Source: Cyclobacteriaceae bacterium (GTDB lineage Bacteria > Bacteroidota > Bacteroidia > Cytophagales > Cyclobacteriaceae). From it: a DNA stretch of 64,000 bases. The number at the start of each line of letters is the position of its first letter. Position 1 is the first letter of the stretch. The position numbers and the translations under genes are program-made. The notes beneath the pieces were generated by a model. The model searched no databases and had not been told where the DNA came from. It saw only the letters and a program-made list of their open reading frames with translations. This document shows positions 45,396 through 54,315 of this stretch, in pieces. The stretch lies in assembly GCA_020832305.1 (NCBI GenBank), contig JAFIEV010000056.1, forward strand, positions 27,192 to 91,191, given 5' to 3'.

Positions 45396-47309
45396 ATGAA
45401 AGTAAAGATGAAAGAATTGATTTACAGTCAACCAAGGTATGCCTCAAAAATTGTTGGATTGAATGAGTTAAGTGGAGAAAAAAACTTAATGGAGGGGTCT
45501 GTAAATAATATAAATTCCTGGTCAGCCATATTGGGTCGATCCTTTACGATTACTTTGTTCCTGCTGGCAATGTTTGGGTTTCAGGGCTTTTCACAAGGGG
45601 CACCGGATTGGGTTTTAGAAGCAGGTTTTACTCCACAATATGTCTCATTTTCAAATAATGACAAGTATATTATCCTTGAAAATGAAGGAGGTTATGAAGT
45701 GTGGGGCCTTGAAAGCAGGAAAAGAATTCTCCATGGCAAATACAAAAACAAGTTGGGCAGAAGTGTACTAAGTATGAATGTTTCGGAAGGCAGTGCATTT
45801 ATGCTCTATGAAAAGGAAGATGTTTTTCTGCAATTTGATTATACACTTAATCAGGCGCAGGTTGCAGCTTTTGATTTAGGTACCGGAGATAAAATATGGC
45901 AAAAGGACAACCTGGATGCAGGCGTTTCAACGGTTGAATCTATTTTTCAACTTTTTTCAAATGCGCAAAGGGTAATACAGGATGATGAACTTGTAGCCGG
46001 GATAGCGTTTACCGGGGCAACGGGTATCAATACGGTGCCCAGAAGAAGTAACATTTTGCAATTGAGTTATGTAGGCCATGATGAGCGATTAAAGAAAATC
46101 ATAACCTATTTGCCTGAGAAAGAAGCAATAGCAGTTAATGGTAAAAATGCACTTCATTTGCTGGCCCTTAAGACCGGGGAAATACTGTGGGAACAGCCTG
46201 ATTTAAATGGCGGATTGGGTGAGGTATTTTATGAGCCTTTAAACGACATAATCGTCGCCATCAGGGTTAGTCAGTCTGATCTGGAGAATATTGTTTCAAG
46301 ACCTGAAGTACAGGCTTTGGATGCTAAAACCGGAAACCTGATATGGTCATTGCAATACAGTGGAGATTTTATACCGGGTACCGCCTATGTTCTGGATGAT
46401 GTTTTACTATTGCCGTATTACGGCTTGACTTTAATTAATGTAAAAACCGGCGAAGAACTTGAGGGTGATGTGCAGGAAGGCATGAAAAGGAGCAGAAGGA
46501 TGTATCGCAATATGTCGGTAATGGGCGCCGGTAAAGATGAAGACAATCGTTTGGGAGATAACTGTTCTTATCCCTTTGTCGATGAAAATGATGTGATTCA
46601 CTATGTCGTAGGGATGCAGGGCGGAAAGCATATAGATCCTGATGGAAGCAGAAAATCATACCTTCAAATTGATTTTCATACCGGAAAAATAATACTTCAG
46701 GAAGATAAAATTGCCAAACAAGGTAACCGCATCATTCAGGAAGAAATGACTGATAATTATTTGTACCTGAAAATGACTGAAGGCTTATCCAGCTCAATTA
46801 TAATGGCCATCGATCGGAAGACAGGTAAAGTCGCTTTCGAAACTGAAAAGGTTAGCAACCGACTTGGCACTGACTTTGATCCCTTTCTATTGGATGGTGA
46901 TAAAATCGTTGACGCATCTTCAAAAGGAATTTATACTTACGATGCAAAAACAGGTAAAGAATTATCTGTAATGGATTATAAAGCTATTGATGTTGGCAGA
47001 TTGAGAAATCAATTTATTTTTGAGCAGGGCTTAATTCTGTTTGGAACTAAAGGAATAGCCATCACCGACCACAGTGGAAATCTTAAAGCCAGTTTTAATG
47101 ATATTGAAAAAATTACCGATTTCAGACTGGGTGAAAATGAAATCTGGCTGGTAGAAAAAAACCGTTTCATACGAATAGATGCCCAATCTGTGGAGGTTTT
47201 GGAAGAAGTTCGGTTTAGCAACAATGAAAATGTGTTTTTTAGTGCTAATGGTTCATGTCTGGTGAGAATGGGCTCCTCCGGTAAGCAACTGGACCTTTAT
47301 TTTTTGTAA
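45396..47309 (+). CDS. PQQ-type beta-propeller repeat protein, membrane-anchored or secreted
   Basis: A 637-residue protein. A hydrophobic segment (ITLFLLAMFGFQGFSQG) at about residues 51-67 looks like a signal peptide but is preceded by some 50 polar residues; starts at 45408 or 45489 would shorten this. The rest is built of propeller-like repeats with the pattern DxxTGKxxW or DAKTGxxL (LGTGDKIWQKDN, LKTGEILWEQPD, DAKTGNLIWSL, DRKTGKVAFETEK, DAKTGKELSVMDY). No PQQ-binding catalytic residues are obvious, so this may be a non-enzymatic propeller such as an assembly or sensing protein. It stands alone. Confidence 0.75.
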   Translation: MKVKMKELIYSQPRYASKIVGLNELSGEKNLMEGSVNNINSWSAILGRSFTITLFLLAMFGFQGFSQGAPDWVLEAGFTPQYVSFSNNDKYIILENEGGYEVWGLESRKRILHGKYKNKLGRSVLSMNVSEGSAFMLYEKEDVFLQFDYTLNQAQVAAFDLGTGDKIWQKDNLDAGVSTVESIFQLFSNAQRVIQDDELVAGIAFTGATGINTVPRRSNILQLSYVGHDERLKKIITYLPEKEAIAVNGKNALHLLALKTGEILWEQPDLNGGLGEVFYEPLNDIIVAIRVSQSDLENIVSRPEVQALDAKTGNLIWSLQYSGDFIPGTAYVLDDVLLLPYYGLTLINVKTGEELEGDVQEGMKRSRRMYRNMSVMGAGKDEDNRLGDNCSYPFVDENDVIHYVVGMQGGKHIDPDGSRKSYLQIDFHTGKIILQEDKIAKQGNRIIQEEMTDNYLYLKMTEGLSSSIIMAIDRKTGKVAFETEKVSNRLGTDFDPFLLDGDKIVDASSKGIYTYDAKTGKELSVMDYKAIDVGRLRNQFIFEQGLILFGTKGIAITDHSGNLKASFNDIEKITDFRLGENEIWLVEKNRFIRIDAQSVEVLEEVRFSNNENVFFSANGSCLVRMGSSGKQLDLYFL

Positions 47310-47382
47310 GATGTGATTGCTGAATAATAAAAACTTAATCAGCTTCGAAGCCCTGAAATGTATCAGTGAAAGGCCTGAAGAT

Positions 47383-47437
47383 CTGCTCATCAAAAAAGCT
47401 CCCGGCATCAATTACCGGGAGCTTTTTTGATGAGCAG
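47383..47437. terminator. Two-way terminator, 23-bp perfect stem
   Basis: Arms at 47383-47405 and 47415-47437 are perfect complements, including CTCCCGG/CCGGGAG and A6/T6 tracts, around a 9-base loop. The A-tract and T-tract lie inside the stem so each strand ends its GC core with a T-run. It sits between the convergent genes ending at 47309 and 47443. Confidence 0.93.
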
Positions 47438-47442
47438 ACAGT

Positions 47443-48666
47443 CTATAAATCTATTTTATAACTGTCAAATACTTCGCCTTCTTTAGATACCATTTTCATA
47501 TCGATGCTTTTGCCCTCAATGGTAACGATAATGCATTGATGCAAAGACTCTCTTCGGGCCAGGTACCAGGCTTCATTGGTGTTTCTGGGTTTTACGCCCC
47601 ATGATCCATCGCCCAGATAAACGATGCCTTCTCCATTTCCAACCACTTTGCCTTCTTTCAGCGGGTGGGTGCGCTTGTAGGTGTGATCATGGTTTTCAAA
47701 GGCCATCTTCACCCGATGTGCCTCAAACAGAGGAACAAAATGCTCCCGAACTCTTGTTTGGGTACCCCCATCATAACTTCGGTTTGAAGGATAACCCGGC
47801 ACATGATATACCGGTATGATATGCAGCGTTTTACTGCGGGCTTCCAGCGTTTCTTTCAACCACTCGGTTTGTACACCATCAATGGGATTGGTATGATCGG
47901 TATCCAGGAAAACAAAAGACATATACCTGCCAAAATCGATCACCCCATAGCCCGGCTGCCCCGGAAAGGCAAACAATGAGTAGTAAAAAGGGGCATATCG
48001 CAAACGGTTGGCATCGTTGGCTACGTAATCCTCCGGCTTGCGCTGCACTTCATGGTTGCCGATGCCTACCAATATGGGTACTACACGACCATCGGGGTGG
48101 ATCAGTGTTTCCATGATCGATTGAAACCAGTCGTCCCAGCGACCAATATTGTCAGGGCTGCCGTTGGCATAGGCCAGGTCACCACCCCATACAATAAAAT
48201 CGGGATCGTAGACCATGGCCGCCCGGTTGGTACTGTCCATCCATGCTTTTTGATGCATGGTGTCTCCGCCAATGGCAAATCTGACAGGTTTCTTTTTGCC
48301 TTTGGGCAGGGTCTTAAAACTATAGATCCTTGTAAAACCATCCAGTGTAAACTCATAGGTTTTTCCGGCTTTGAGCTTGTTTAATGCTATCCGGTGAATG
48401 GTTCTGTCATGATGGGGGTAGGGGAAATTGCTTCCGCTCGCGGGAATCCATTTCTTAGCACCCTTAACCCGGTATTGCAAGGCCGAAGAGCCCTGGTAAC
48501 CGGGTTTTGTGTGATAGTCTATGACCATGGTGGTGTAAGGGTCATCTTTCCAAGTGAGAAAAAGTCCTGCCGGTTCGTTTTCATTGGTGAAAGTAATGTC
48601 TGAATAGGCAAAAGCGAAAGTGCCAATCAGTAAAGGAATGATAAATGCAATGATGATTTTTTTCAT
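47443..48666 (-). CDS. Secreted purple-acid-phosphatase-like metallophosphoesterase
   Basis: A 407-residue exported protein (signal IIIAFIIPLLIGTFAFAYS). An N-terminal fibronectin-III-like domain (about 25-120) is followed by a calcineurin-like core: GGDT near 133, WGGDLAY, GIGNHEVQ, then PVYHVPGY and ENHDHTYKRTHP. These Asp, Asn and His residues bind the two metals. Plant-type purple acid phosphatases share this order and hydrolyse phosphomonoesters. It could supply phosphate under limitation. It is monocistronic and ends at the shared terminator. Confidence 0.9.
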   Translation of the reverse strand: MKKIIIAFIIPLLIGTFAFAYSDITFTNENEPAGLFLTWKDDPYTTMVIDYHTKPGYQGSSALQYRVKGAKKWIPASGSNFPYPHHDRTIHRIALNKLKAGKTYEFTLDGFTRIYSFKTLPKGKKKPVRFAIGGDTMHQKAWMDSTNRAAMVYDPDFIVWGGDLAYANGSPDNIGRWDDWFQSIMETLIHPDGRVVPILVGIGNHEVQRKPEDYVANDANRLRYAPFYYSLFAFPGQPGYGVIDFGRYMSFVFLDTDHTNPIDGVQTEWLKETLEARSKTLHIIPVYHVPGYPSNRSYDGGTQTRVREHFVPLFEAHRVKMAFENHDHTYKRTHPLKEGKVVGNGEGIVYLGDGSWGVKPRNTNEAWYLARRESLHQCIIVTIEGKSIDMKMVSKEGEVFDSYKIDL

Positions 48667-48932
48667 TATACAATTTAATTTTTAAAAACTTAACTACTGT
48701 ATATCCTACTGCCGCAAAGGCCAAAATGACCATAAATAAATGTGTAAATTTGTTAGTATCATCAATAGACAGAAGTACCGACAAATAACAGAAAATTACT
48801 GGAAATACCATTCATACCTGAGGCAAATAAGGGTTTTCCAGATACAAATCAACACTTCATAAAACCAATGAAGCCACTTTTTTACCAACTCTCAGGCAGA
48901 AAACTGACTTGAATAATTAACTTTGCAATTGA

Positions 48933-49697
48933 ATGAAAAGCATACCAGACATATCAAATGAAATTTTTATCTCAACAATTGGGATCATACTTCTTTTGAT
49001 AATTGTTTACTTAATTTTTCGACTGACCAAATCTGAGAAAAAAAGAAAGAAATCAGATGAGAAGTTTCATCAACTGGAGAGTAAAATCAATAAGCTTGAG
49101 CTGGAAACCCTTGAGTCTAAACTCAATCCGCACCTGTTTAAAAATATCCTCAACTCGATCCAGTCGCACGCCTATCAGACTTATTTTGCCCTTGACAAAT
49201 TAGCCAACGTGTTGGATTATATCTTGTATGAGAGTCGTAAAAAGTTCGTAACACCCAAAGAAGAAATTGAATTTGCCTTGAATCTGATTGAAATCAACAA
49301 AATCAAAGTAAGTCCGCTTTTTGAATTGAAAGTAAAATCTAAAATAAATGAGTCTGAGCCCCTCCTCGAGCAGCGATTGCTAGCGCCTTTAATTTCCATT
49401 GATTTGATAGAAAACGCTTTCAAACATGCTGATTTACAGAGTTCGGACGCATTTGTTTCTATCACCATCGAATTCAAAGAAAATGTTTTTTATTTGACCG
49501 TAGCAAATAAAATGTCAAACAGGACGCCCTTGAAAAAAGAGCGTAGCGGAATAGGCACGGAGACATTGGAGCAAAGGCTAAAAATCATTTATCAGAACAA
49601 TTTCAAACTGGAGCGTTTCACTGAAGGAGATGTTTATATTGCGCACTTAAAAATAAATTTGCTTGAACACAAAGCTAAAATGCTTGCTGCTAGATGA
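48933..49697 (+). CDS. LytS/YehU-type sensor histidine kinase (copy 1)
   Basis: A 254-residue kinase with one N-terminal transmembrane helix (TIGIILLLIIVYLIFRL), a short coiled coil, and the His-kinase domain: phospho-acceptor His in LESKLNPHLFKNILNSIQSHAYQTYFALDKLANVLDYILYES and an ATPase part with LIENAFKHADLQSSD and SGIGTETLEQRLKIIY. There is essentially no periplasmic sensor. Its 3' end overlaps the LytTR regulator gene by 35 bases. It is a close paralogue of 54316-55083, with the same H-box and C-terminus. A TAACTTTG box at 48918-48925 sits just before the start. Confidence 0.92.
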   Translation: MKSIPDISNEIFISTIGIILLLIIVYLIFRLTKSEKKRKKSDEKFHQLESKINKLELETLESKLNPHLFKNILNSIQSHAYQTYFALDKLANVLDYILYESRKKFVTPKEEIEFALNLIEINKIKVSPLFELKVKSKINESEPLLEQRLLAPLISIDLIENAFKHADLQSSDAFVSITIEFKENVFYLTVANKMSNRTPLKKERSGIGTETLEQRLKIIYQNNFKLERFTEGDVYIAHLKINLLEHKAKMLAAR

Positions 49698-50388
49698 TGA
49701 GATTCCGGGACTAACCTACCTGAAAATGCTCTGTGAACAGCTACCCGAGTTGGATGTGGTTAAAGCGTTCAATAGTCCTGAAGCTTTTCTCAAGGAATTG
49801 CCCAATTTGGAGTTTGATCTTTGTATTTTAGATATTGAAATGCCTGAAATGAATGGCTTGCAGATCGCCAATTTATTAAATGGCAAACCTGTAATATTCG
49901 CCACAGCTTATAAAGACTATGCCGCAGAAGCATTTGACCTGAATGCCATCGATTATATCCGAAAACCAATTAAATTAGATCGCCTTAAACAAGCGGTGCA
50001 GAAAGCAATGCAGTATATCGCAGGTACCTTGCCTTCGAATGAAAAACCTTTTTTACAACTTAATACCGATAGGGGTAAATCCATTATTTTTATCGATCAG
50101 CTTTATTATTTTAAAACCTCTGAAATAGATAGTCGGGATAAACTGGCTTATTTGTTAAATGGCTCCACGGTATTATTAAAGAATATCACATTCGAAAAGC
50201 TTATGGAAATGTTGCCCGACCAGTATTATTGCCGCGTAAATAAAAGGGAATTAATAGCCCTGAGAGCAGTTCAGGTTTTTTCTTTTGATGAGATTAAAAC
50301 AAACATTAAAGATGAAAACGGAAAATTAATTTCGGTTACCTTGAGTGAAACCTACAGGCAGGAATTTCTCAAAAGAGTCAATTTTTAA
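49663..50388 (+). CDS. LytTR-family response regulator
   Basis: A 241-residue regulator. The receiver (about 5-120) has acidic Asp11/Asp12, phospho-acceptor Asp57 in LCILDIEMPEMNG, Thr in FATAY and Lys in YIRKPIKL. The LytTR DNA-binding domain (about 140-238) includes the typical YYCRVNKRELIAL and FSFDEIK segments. The start is a TTG at 49663, inside the kinase gene; no ATG is available before the receiver motif, so a non-ATG start with coupled translation is likely. The adjacent kinase is the expected phosphodonor, and the transporter genes downstream are plausible targets. Confidence 0.9.
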   Translation: MNTKLKCLLLDDEIPGLTYLKMLCEQLPELDVVKAFNSPEAFLKELPNLEFDLCILDIEMPEMNGLQIANLLNGKPVIFATAYKDYAAEAFDLNAIDYIRKPIKLDRLKQAVQKAMQYIAGTLPSNEKPFLQLNTDRGKSIIFIDQLYYFKTSEIDSRDKLAYLLNGSTVLLKNITFEKLMEMLPDQYYCRVNKRELIALRAVQVFSFDEIKTNIKDENGKLISVTLSETYRQEFLKRVNF

Positions 50389-50701
50389 TCTTATTACAAA
50401 TTTTCCCTGTTTTGGTTACAAATATGAACCAAACTGTTTCACTCTTGTTTTCTGAATCCACCTCACGCTTAAGTTTGTAATGTTTTAAAGACGTTACATA
50501 TGGAAACAATTGATAAGCCAGCTTTGCTTTTTGAAAAAAAAACGATGCAACTGAAGTATCGAAGAATACGACTTTATAATCGGTACAAAGCTGAAAAAAG
50601 CTGAAAACATCGAAACAGATATTAAGTCCAGGGATGAATGACAAGTTCATTTTCATGTCAGAGGATTGTACATATCGCCCGGCACCAATTACATAAACTG
50701 T

Positions 50702-50737
50702 AAATGCCACCTGTCTTTCAGTAAGCAGGTGGCATTT
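50702..50737. promoter_or_regulatory. 12-bp perfect hairpin before the transporter operon
   Basis: Arms AAATGCCACCTG and CAGGTGGCATTT around a 12-base loop, ending 20 bases before the start codon at 50757. No T-tract follows, so a simple terminator is unlikely. It could be an operator or an RNA structure in the leader of the nrt-like operon. The rest of 50389-50756 shows no gene; the long minus-strand frame there is judged spurious. Confidence 0.45.
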
Positions 50738-50756
50738 AAAACCAAAATTTAGTTGA

Positions 50757-51197
50757 ATGAAAAAGGCGACATACATTTTTAATTTTATTCTCGGTTTACT
50801 CTGTTTGATAGTATCAGGAGTTACTTATGGACAGGCTACAAAAGAATTTACAGATGAGGCACCGAAAACCACTAAAGTCAGGATCTCGGCATATGACGGA
50901 ATTGTAGCCATCGGATATGTGGACGGAGGAGGTTTTAGCAATTTCACAGGCCCCAATATTAACATGACTTATGGCCATTCAAAATTCATTTTGAGCGCCC
51001 TACCATCTTTGAGGTATAAAAGGGACAATTCAGAGCCTAGAAATTCATTCGTCACTCCAAATCTGGGCATTGGATTTACGTACAGCTATAAGTTATTCGC
51101 TATCCAATTGCCGCTTTACTACAATGCGAAAACAGCCTCTGAAAATGGGCAATGGCATATTGGTTTAGGTTTGGGGATGAGACTCAATTATTTATAA
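50757..51197 (+). CDS. Small exported protein, probable outer-membrane barrel
   Basis: A 146-residue protein with a signal peptide (TYIFNFILGLLCLIVSGVTYGQ) and alternating strands (KVRISAYDGIVAIGYVDGGG, KFILSALPSLRYKR, NLGIGFTYSYKLFAIQLPLYY, WHIGLGLGMRLNYL) ending in a hydrophobic C-terminal strand. This suggests a small beta-barrel or surface-associated protein. I do not recognise a family. It begins the transporter cluster, 22 bases before the permease gene, and could be the outer-membrane part of that uptake route. Confidence 0.65.
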   Translation: MKKATYIFNFILGLLCLIVSGVTYGQATKEFTDEAPKTTKVRISAYDGIVAIGYVDGGGFSNFTGPNINMTYGHSKFILSALPSLRYKRDNSEPRNSFVTPNLGIGFTYSYKLFAIQLPLYYNAKTASENGQWHIGLGLGMRLNYL

Positions 51198-51219
51198 AAG
51201 GTTATAAAAACATACCTAT

Positions 51220-52020
51220 ATGAAAACAATAAAAAGCAATACATCAGCTTTACTAAAATTGATCATATTACCTCTAATTGGTTTTTCAATTTTGATTCTA
51301 TTGTGGTGGCTGACAGCCAATTACCTTACCAATTTGATGCCTACTCCATTAGTAGCATTCAAAGCCAATTGGGATTATATTTCCAATCCTTTTTATGTAC
51401 GGGGGCCGGGCGATATCGGAATCGGATTTCTCCTGATTCAAAGCCTGAAGCGGGTAATTATCGGTTTTCTTTTAGGATCTTTGGTGGCCATTCCATTGGG
51501 ATTTCTTATCGGGCTTTCCCCTACTGCCAATAGAATTTTCAATCCAGTTGTTCAGGTGCTGAGGCCGGTTTCACCAGTAGCATGGTTACCTGTCGCTTTG
51601 GCGGTCTTTAACCTCGCCAATCCATCTGCCATTTTCGTGATTTTCATCACCTCCCTGTGGCCTACCGTAATCAACACAGCCGTCGGTGTGGCCAGTGTCC
51701 CCAAGGACTACCTGAATGTGGCAAGGGTCATAGAAATGCCACGCTGGAAGCAGATTTTTAAAATCATTCTACCTGCGAGTTTGCCTTATATTTTTACCGG
51801 ACTACGAATAAGTTTGGGTATTGCATGGTTGGTGATTGTGGCTGTAGAAATGCTCACTGGCGGACAAGGTATCGGGTTTTTTGTTTGGGATGAATGGAAC
51901 AGACTAAATCTGAGTTCAGTAATGCTCGCGATTGCAGTAATAGGACTTGCTGGCTTGGGGCTTGATCTGATCATTCGAAAAATCCAGAACTTTTTTCACA
52001 TCGAACAAATAGAAGGCTAA
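51220..52020 (+). CDS. ABC transporter permease, nitrate/sulfonate/bicarbonate type (NrtB/SsuC-like)
   Basis: A 266-residue inner-membrane permease with six predicted helices and the EAA-like loop NVARVIEMPRWKQIFKIILPASLPYIFTGLRISLGIAWLVIV that docks the ATPase. TNYLTNLMPTPLVAF near the start and PVSPVAWLPVALAVF are typical of the NrtB/TauC/SsuC group. It is followed one base later by the binding-protein gene. The group imports nitrate, nitrite, cyanate, bicarbonate or sulfonates. Confidence 0.93.
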   Translation: MKTIKSNTSALLKLIILPLIGFSILILLWWLTANYLTNLMPTPLVAFKANWDYISNPFYVRGPGDIGIGFLLIQSLKRVIIGFLLGSLVAIPLGFLIGLSPTANRIFNPVVQVLRPVSPVAWLPVALAVFNLANPSAIFVIFITSLWPTVINTAVGVASVPKDYLNVARVIEMPRWKQIFKIILPASLPYIFTGLRISLGIAWLVIVAVEMLTGGQGIGFFVWDEWNRLNLSSVMLAIAVIGLAGLGLDLIIRKIQNFFHIEQIEG

Positions 52021-52021
52021 A

Positions 52022-53404
52022 ATGATACAAAGAAAATATAATAGAGCAGAATTCCTGAAGCTGCTGGGTGCAGGAGTGGTAGGCACATCTTTGATTACTT
52101 CCTGTAACCCGCCGGGAGGATCCGCAGTGGCATTGATCAAACAACCTGATGATGTAGAGCCTTTGGTTGATCCTTCCAGTTTGGAAAAACCGAATCTCAC
52201 AGTGGGTTTTGTTCCGGTCAATGACTGCATTCCTTTTGCGGTAGCGTATACTAAAGGATTTTTCAAAAAATACGGCCTAAATGTCACTTTGAGCAGGGAA
52301 TCGAGTTGGGCGGCTTCAAGAGACGGGATTATTTTCGGCAGACTGGATGCTGCCCCAGTAGTCTCAGGCGCGGTGGTCAATGCCCAAAATGGAGCGGAAG
52401 GTGCCATGCCGGCCAAACTTTGTGCAGGAATGACCATACACCGACATGGTAATGCCATTACCATGAACAAAGCCATGTGGGAAGCCGGAGTAAGGCCGCT
52501 CCATGAGTACAACGGTGACCTTGAAACCATGGTTAAGGATATTAAAAACTACTTCACCAGTCTCCCTGACAGTCAACGAAACGTAGCGGTGGTATTGAGT
52601 TCGGCCATTTACGAATATTTTGTCAGACACCTATTATCTCTGGGTGACATGAATTCCTTGCGTGATTTCAGAATCATGATTATCCCGCCACCCCAAATGG
52701 TCACCAATATGAGAATAGGTGCCATGAGCATGTACATGGTGGCAGAACCTTGGAATACCAGGGCGATTTCCGGCAATGAAGGCGTAGGTTTTACATTTGC
52801 TCATGGGTCAGAGATTTGGAAAGGGCATCCCGACCGCTTATTGGCTGTGATGGAATCCTTTATAGAAAGGTATCCTAAAACCTATCGCTCTCTGATCAAA
52901 GCTATGGTAGAAGCGTGCCGTTGGTGCGATAAGCCTGAAAACAGGGAAGAATTGGCTGAACTGGCATCAGTGCGGGCCTTTACTGGTGCGGCTACCAAAT
53001 TTACCAGACCTGCATTGGTGGGCGAATACAATTATGGTGGTTTTGATGGCCGAAAGAGAATTAAAAATATGGCCGATTCAACCATATTCTTCGAGCTTCC
53101 GGAAGATGTAAAAGGTGATAAAAACGATCATTCTACTTTTTTATGGCAATCACAGGCCTTGTGGCTGATGACCCAATCGGCCCGATGGAAACAAATTCCG
53201 GGATTACCGGAAGATCCTATAGCTGTGGCAAAGCGCTCCTGGAGAACAGATCTATACAGAGAAATTGTTGCAGAGCTAGACATAGCTTGTCCTGAAAGTG
53301 ATTATAAACAGGAACCCGGAAGCAGATTCATTGATGGAAGGGCATTTAATCCTTATGATCTCAAGGGTTATCTGGATTCATTTAAATATCCTGCCAAGGT
53401 ATAA
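52022..53404 (+). CDS. NrtA/CmpA-type ABC substrate-binding lipoprotein
   Basis: A 460-residue binding protein. The N-terminus RAEFLKLLGAGVVGTSLITSCNPPG contains a lipobox-like LITSC, so it is probably a lipoprotein. The core starts KPNLTVGFVPVNDCIPFAVAYTKGFFKKYGLNV, then GRLDAAPVVSGAV, GNAITMNKAMWEAG and MYMVAEPWNTRA, which follow the NrtA/CmpA pattern of nitrate or bicarbonate receptors and are longer than taurine-type receptors. The ligand cannot be settled by eye. No assimilatory nitrate reductase gene is in the window. Confidence 0.9.
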   Translation: MIQRKYNRAEFLKLLGAGVVGTSLITSCNPPGGSAVALIKQPDDVEPLVDPSSLEKPNLTVGFVPVNDCIPFAVAYTKGFFKKYGLNVTLSRESSWAASRDGIIFGRLDAAPVVSGAVVNAQNGAEGAMPAKLCAGMTIHRHGNAITMNKAMWEAGVRPLHEYNGDLETMVKDIKNYFTSLPDSQRNVAVVLSSAIYEYFVRHLLSLGDMNSLRDFRIMIIPPPQMVTNMRIGAMSMYMVAEPWNTRAISGNEGVGFTFAHGSEIWKGHPDRLLAVMESFIERYPKTYRSLIKAMVEACRWCDKPENREELAELASVRAFTGAATKFTRPALVGEYNYGGFDGRKRIKNMADSTIFFELPEDVKGDKNDHSTFLWQSQALWLMTQSARWKQIPGLPEDPIAVAKRSWRTDLYREIVAELDIACPESDYKQEPGSRFIDGRAFNPYDLKGYLDSFKYPAKV

Positions 53405-53437
53405 TAGTACAAAACAAATAAAATGAATTAGATAAAG

Positions 53438-54286
53438 ATGACTATGGAACCAATAGCAAATAATAGAAAGAATTTACTTGAAGTGAGAAATCTGCAAAAA
53501 CAGTATGGCTCAAACGGTAAAACCAATGTCATATTTGAAGACTTGAACCTCACCATTTATGAAAATGAATTTGTGGCTATTTTGGGTCATTCCGGCTCAG
53601 GGAAATCAACACTGTTAAGGATGATAGCCGGGTTGGAGCATATTGATGGAGGTCATCTTTCCATTGAAGGAAAAGACATAACCGGGCCAGGAAAAGAAAG
53701 GATGATGATATTCCAAAATTACGCCTTACTTCCTTGGTTATCAGTTTATGACAATATCAAACTGGCTGTAGACGAGGTGATGAGTGAAGCTTCTGAAAAA
53801 GAAAAAAAAGCACATATTAAGGAACATATTGCCATGGTACACTTGGAAGATGCAACCCATAAAAAACCTTCTGAACTTTCAGGAGGAATGAAGCAACGGG
53901 TTGGAATTGCCAGGGCACTTGCTGTACAGCCCTTGCTACTCTTGATGGATGAGCCACTAGGCGCCTTGGATCCTTTTACCAGGGCAAAGTTACAAGATCA
54001 GATCTTAGAATTGTATTACGAAAGGCACCAAACCATTATGCTGGTGACACATGATGTGGAGGAGGCGCTTTTGATGGCTGACCGTATCATTGTCTTGAAG
54101 GTAGATGAAGTGGCAAGCATTGGTAAAGTGATTGATGTGCCATTTGAGCATCCCAGAGACAGGAAAAAGCTTAGAGAAAGCCCGCAGTTTAATGAATTGA
54201 GAAATGAAACACTCAGCTTGATGGAAAGCTATTTTGAGCAGATGCAGACCAATAACAAAAAAATGGAAGTCAGCCAGTTTATTTAA
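53438..54286 (+). CDS. ABC transporter ATP-binding protein, nitrate/sulfonate type (NrtD/SsuB-like)
   Basis: A 282-residue ATPase with Walker A LGHSGSGKST, the Q-loop region MMIFQNYALLPWLSVYDNI, the ABC signature LSGGMKQRVGIARAL, Walker B LLLMDEPLGALD and the His-switch VTHDVEEALLMADRI. The PWLSVYDNI stretch is typical of the nitrate/taurine group. It completes the permease-binding protein-ATPase operon. The gene order differs from the common nrtABCD order. Confidence 0.94.
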   Translation: MTMEPIANNRKNLLEVRNLQKQYGSNGKTNVIFEDLNLTIYENEFVAILGHSGSGKSTLLRMIAGLEHIDGGHLSIEGKDITGPGKERMMIFQNYALLPWLSVYDNIKLAVDEVMSEASEKEKKAHIKEHIAMVHLEDATHKKPSELSGGMKQRVGIARALAVQPLLLLMDEPLGALDPFTRAKLQDQILELYYERHQTIMLVTHDVEEALLMADRIIVLKVDEVASIGKVIDVPFEHPRDRKKLRESPQFNELRNETLSLMESYFEQMQTNNKKMEVSQFI

Positions 54287-54315
54287 GCAATTGATGTACT
54301 TGAAAGACCAATAAT

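Noticed and set aside
50378..50776. 132-codon minus-strand frame between the LytTR gene and the transporter operon
   Set aside because: It runs through a perfect hairpin and overlaps the 3' end of the regulator and the start of the next gene; the product has no domain or signal and looks non-coding.
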